Positions 5,370 through 6,629 of a stretch of 6,629 bases of DNA are shown here, piece by piece. The first letter of the stretch is position 1. Each line of letters starts with the position of its first letter. A model generated the notes under the pieces. The model was not told the origin of the DNA and did no database searches. It saw only the letters and a list, made by a program, of their open reading frames with translations. Source of the stretch: Xanthobacteraceae bacterium (lineage in GTDB: Bacteria > Pseudomonadota > Alphaproteobacteria > Rhizobiales > Xanthobacteraceae); assembly GCA_030039655.1 (NCBI GenBank), contig JASHVC010000175.1, positions 1-6,629 on the forward strand, given 5' to 3'. The position numbers and the translations under genes were made by a program.

Positions 5370-6629
5370 TCACTGCCTCTGTACCTGGACAGCACCGCTG
5401 TGATCATCGGCGGTGCCGGGGACGATGACCAGATAGCGACGCGGTATTTGGTCCGTACCCTGCACCACCTGGCGGATCGGTCCAATGGCGTTGACGATCG
5501 CGGCACCGGCGGGGTTCGTCATGAAGGCCTGCAGCGGCTCAATAGTACCAGCGCCAGACGGCTCACTCGCCAATGCAAGCACATACGGCTTTCGTGGTTC
5601 GAGCCCGGTCACCGCTGCTTCCAGAACCTGCACCAGGCCCTGGTCGAACAGTGTCAAGCTCGTCGGGGCTCTTTCCCCGCCCGTAGTTGCGCCTTGTCCT
5701 GGCGGCACCAACCACAACTGCGTGTTCTGCCCGGCTACGCCCAGCGGCATCAGCCCCTCTGTTTGAGCGTCTGCGGGAGCGCGGCCTTCCGTCATCACGC
5801 TCATCGCGGTGTTGCCAGTACCGGTGGCGGGAACTGCCTGCGGCACGTAGACGACAGCTTGCGGGGTCTGGCCGACCTGACTGGTACTGATCACTTTATT
5901 GGTCAGGGTGTCGATTGCCGTCATGCCGTCCTGGTTCTCCAGATCGACATAAACGCGAGTGCCGTCGCCGGAGGGCCAGATGCCATGCGGCAGCCTGCCG
6001 ACGGGTATCGTCGCGACTTTGGAAAAATCGTCCGTGCGATACACTTGAACCTCGTTGAGACCGCCGACCGTGACATAGGCGAACATGCCGTTTGCATTGC
6101 GCACGATGTTGACGTGGTTGGTGATCGGACCGGTGTCGAGCGTCTTTAAAACCTGGAACGGCGGCCGCCCGTCAAAGACTTCGGTCTTGCCGGTATCTTT
6201 CAAGGTGAACCACACCTGAGAACCGTCCGGGGTCGCCGCAATATTGGGGCAGAACGGGCTCGCCTGCGGGACTTTTCCGACGATCTGATGGTCGGCAACG
6301 GTTACAACGTCGGTCTCGGGAGTGAATGACGAGCAGACATAGCCGTATTTTCCATCGGGCGAGAAAATCGTCATGCCCGGGCCGTTCGGCAGAATGATCC
6401 GCGTCTTTGGCTCGTAGGTCGTGCCGTCGAGGACTTGGACATAGTTTTCGCCGCGCACCGTCACCCAGACCTCAGTGCCGTCCGGTGTAAAGAACGCTTC
6501 GTGCGGAGGGCGCCCGACGTAGCTAATGTGCTTTACGGAGTTGGTCGCAGTATCGATGAAAGTGACGGAGTTCGAGCCGATCGAGACGACGTCGACGGTG
6601 CGGCGATCGGGCGAAAAGCCCAGCCCGTG
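5370..6629 (-). CDS. YVTN-type beta-propeller protein (5' end missing)
   Basis: The frame is open from the right edge to a TGA at 5370-5372, giving 419 visible residues. A GTG at 6464 is only an internal valine, since the 55 codons upstream read a normal propeller blade (HGLGFSPDRR, FIDTATNSV, GRPPHEAFFTPDGTEVW). At least five blades are visible in residues 1-262, each with a (T/S)PDG-like turn (48-51, 90-93, 134-136) and a strand such as VQVLDG, and with recurring His at blade starts (H43, H172, H215). YVTN/YncE-like propellers are usually periplasmic and bind ligands or proteins, or sit beside c-type cytochromes and dehydrogenases; the missing N-terminus should hold the signal peptide. After a Thr/Gly/Ala-rich link (about 265-295) a second domain of about 120 residues follows (QLWLVPP at 304-310, LEPRKPYVLALASEP at 343-357, FMTNPAGAAIVNAIGPIRQV at 369-388). 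It resembles the sandwich-like domain found at the C-terminus of anti-sigma-K-like proteins; that likeness is tentative. Function unknown. Confidence 0.87.
   Translation of the reverse strand, partial: HGLGFSPDRRTVDVVSIGSNSVTFIDTATNSVKHISYVGRPPHEAFFTPDGTEVWVTVRGENYVQVLDGTTYEPKTRIILPNGPGMTIFSPDGKYGYVCSSFTPETDVVTVADHQIVGKVPQASPFCPNIAATPDGSQVWFTLKDTGKTEVFDGRPPFQVLKTLDTGPITNHVNIVRNANGMFAYVTVGGLNEVQVYRTDDFSKVATIPVGRLPHGIWPSGDGTRVYVDLENQDGMTAIDTLTNKVISTSQVGQTPQAVVYVPQAVPATGTGNTAMSVMTEGRAPADAQTEGLMPLGVAGQNTQLWLVPPGQGATTGGERAPTSLTLFDQGLVQVLEAAVTGLEPRKPYVLALASEPSGAGTIEPLQAFMTNPAGAAIVNAIGPIRQVVQGTDQIPRRYLVIVPGTADDHSGAVQVQRQ

Noticed and set aside
5400..6149. 249-codon plus-strand open frame opposite the propeller gene
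   Set aside because: The opposite strand reads regular propeller blades, while this product has no coherent fold signature.

Overview
The window is GC-rich alphaproteobacterial chromosome. Its style (small secreted proteins, a single-domain response regulator with a long tail, a GT39 membrane glycosyltransferase, a YVTN propeller protein) best suits the Bradyrhizobium/Rhodopseudomonas group. That placement is inferred from protein character and base composition, because no rRNA or other marker gene is present. I see no tRNA, rRNA, CRISPR array, insertion sequence, integrase or phage gene.

Layout, left to right. (1) The 3' part of a plus-strand gene for a glycine-rich, probably exported protein, ending in a textbook intrinsic terminator. 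(2) A small minus-strand gene for a 105-residue exported protein, convergent with the first and sharing that terminator region. (3) A divergent plus-strand gene for a zinc-ribbon protein with one membrane segment. (4) A plus-strand single-domain response regulator, preceded by an AT-rich palindrome. (5) A minus-strand GT39-type glycosyltransferase whose last 30 codons overlap the end of the response regulator gene. (6) A 305-base divergent gap holding one strong hairpin. (7) A plus-strand secreted protein of a widespread uncharacterised family. (8) A 230-base convergent gap with two adjacent hairpins. (9) A minus-strand YVTN beta-propeller protein whose 5' end lies beyond the right edge.

The genes alternate in strand, so no operon is evident and each seems to be its own transcription unit. 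The common thread is the cell envelope: five of the seven predicted products are exported or membrane-bound, and the zinc-ribbon protein may have an external domain. Nothing shows that they form one pathway. No new biological system is apparent. The points most worth a second look are the overlapping 3' ends of the response regulator and the glycosyltransferase, the regulator's missing aromatic switch residue, the zinc-ribbon membrane protein, and three palindromic intergenic elements.
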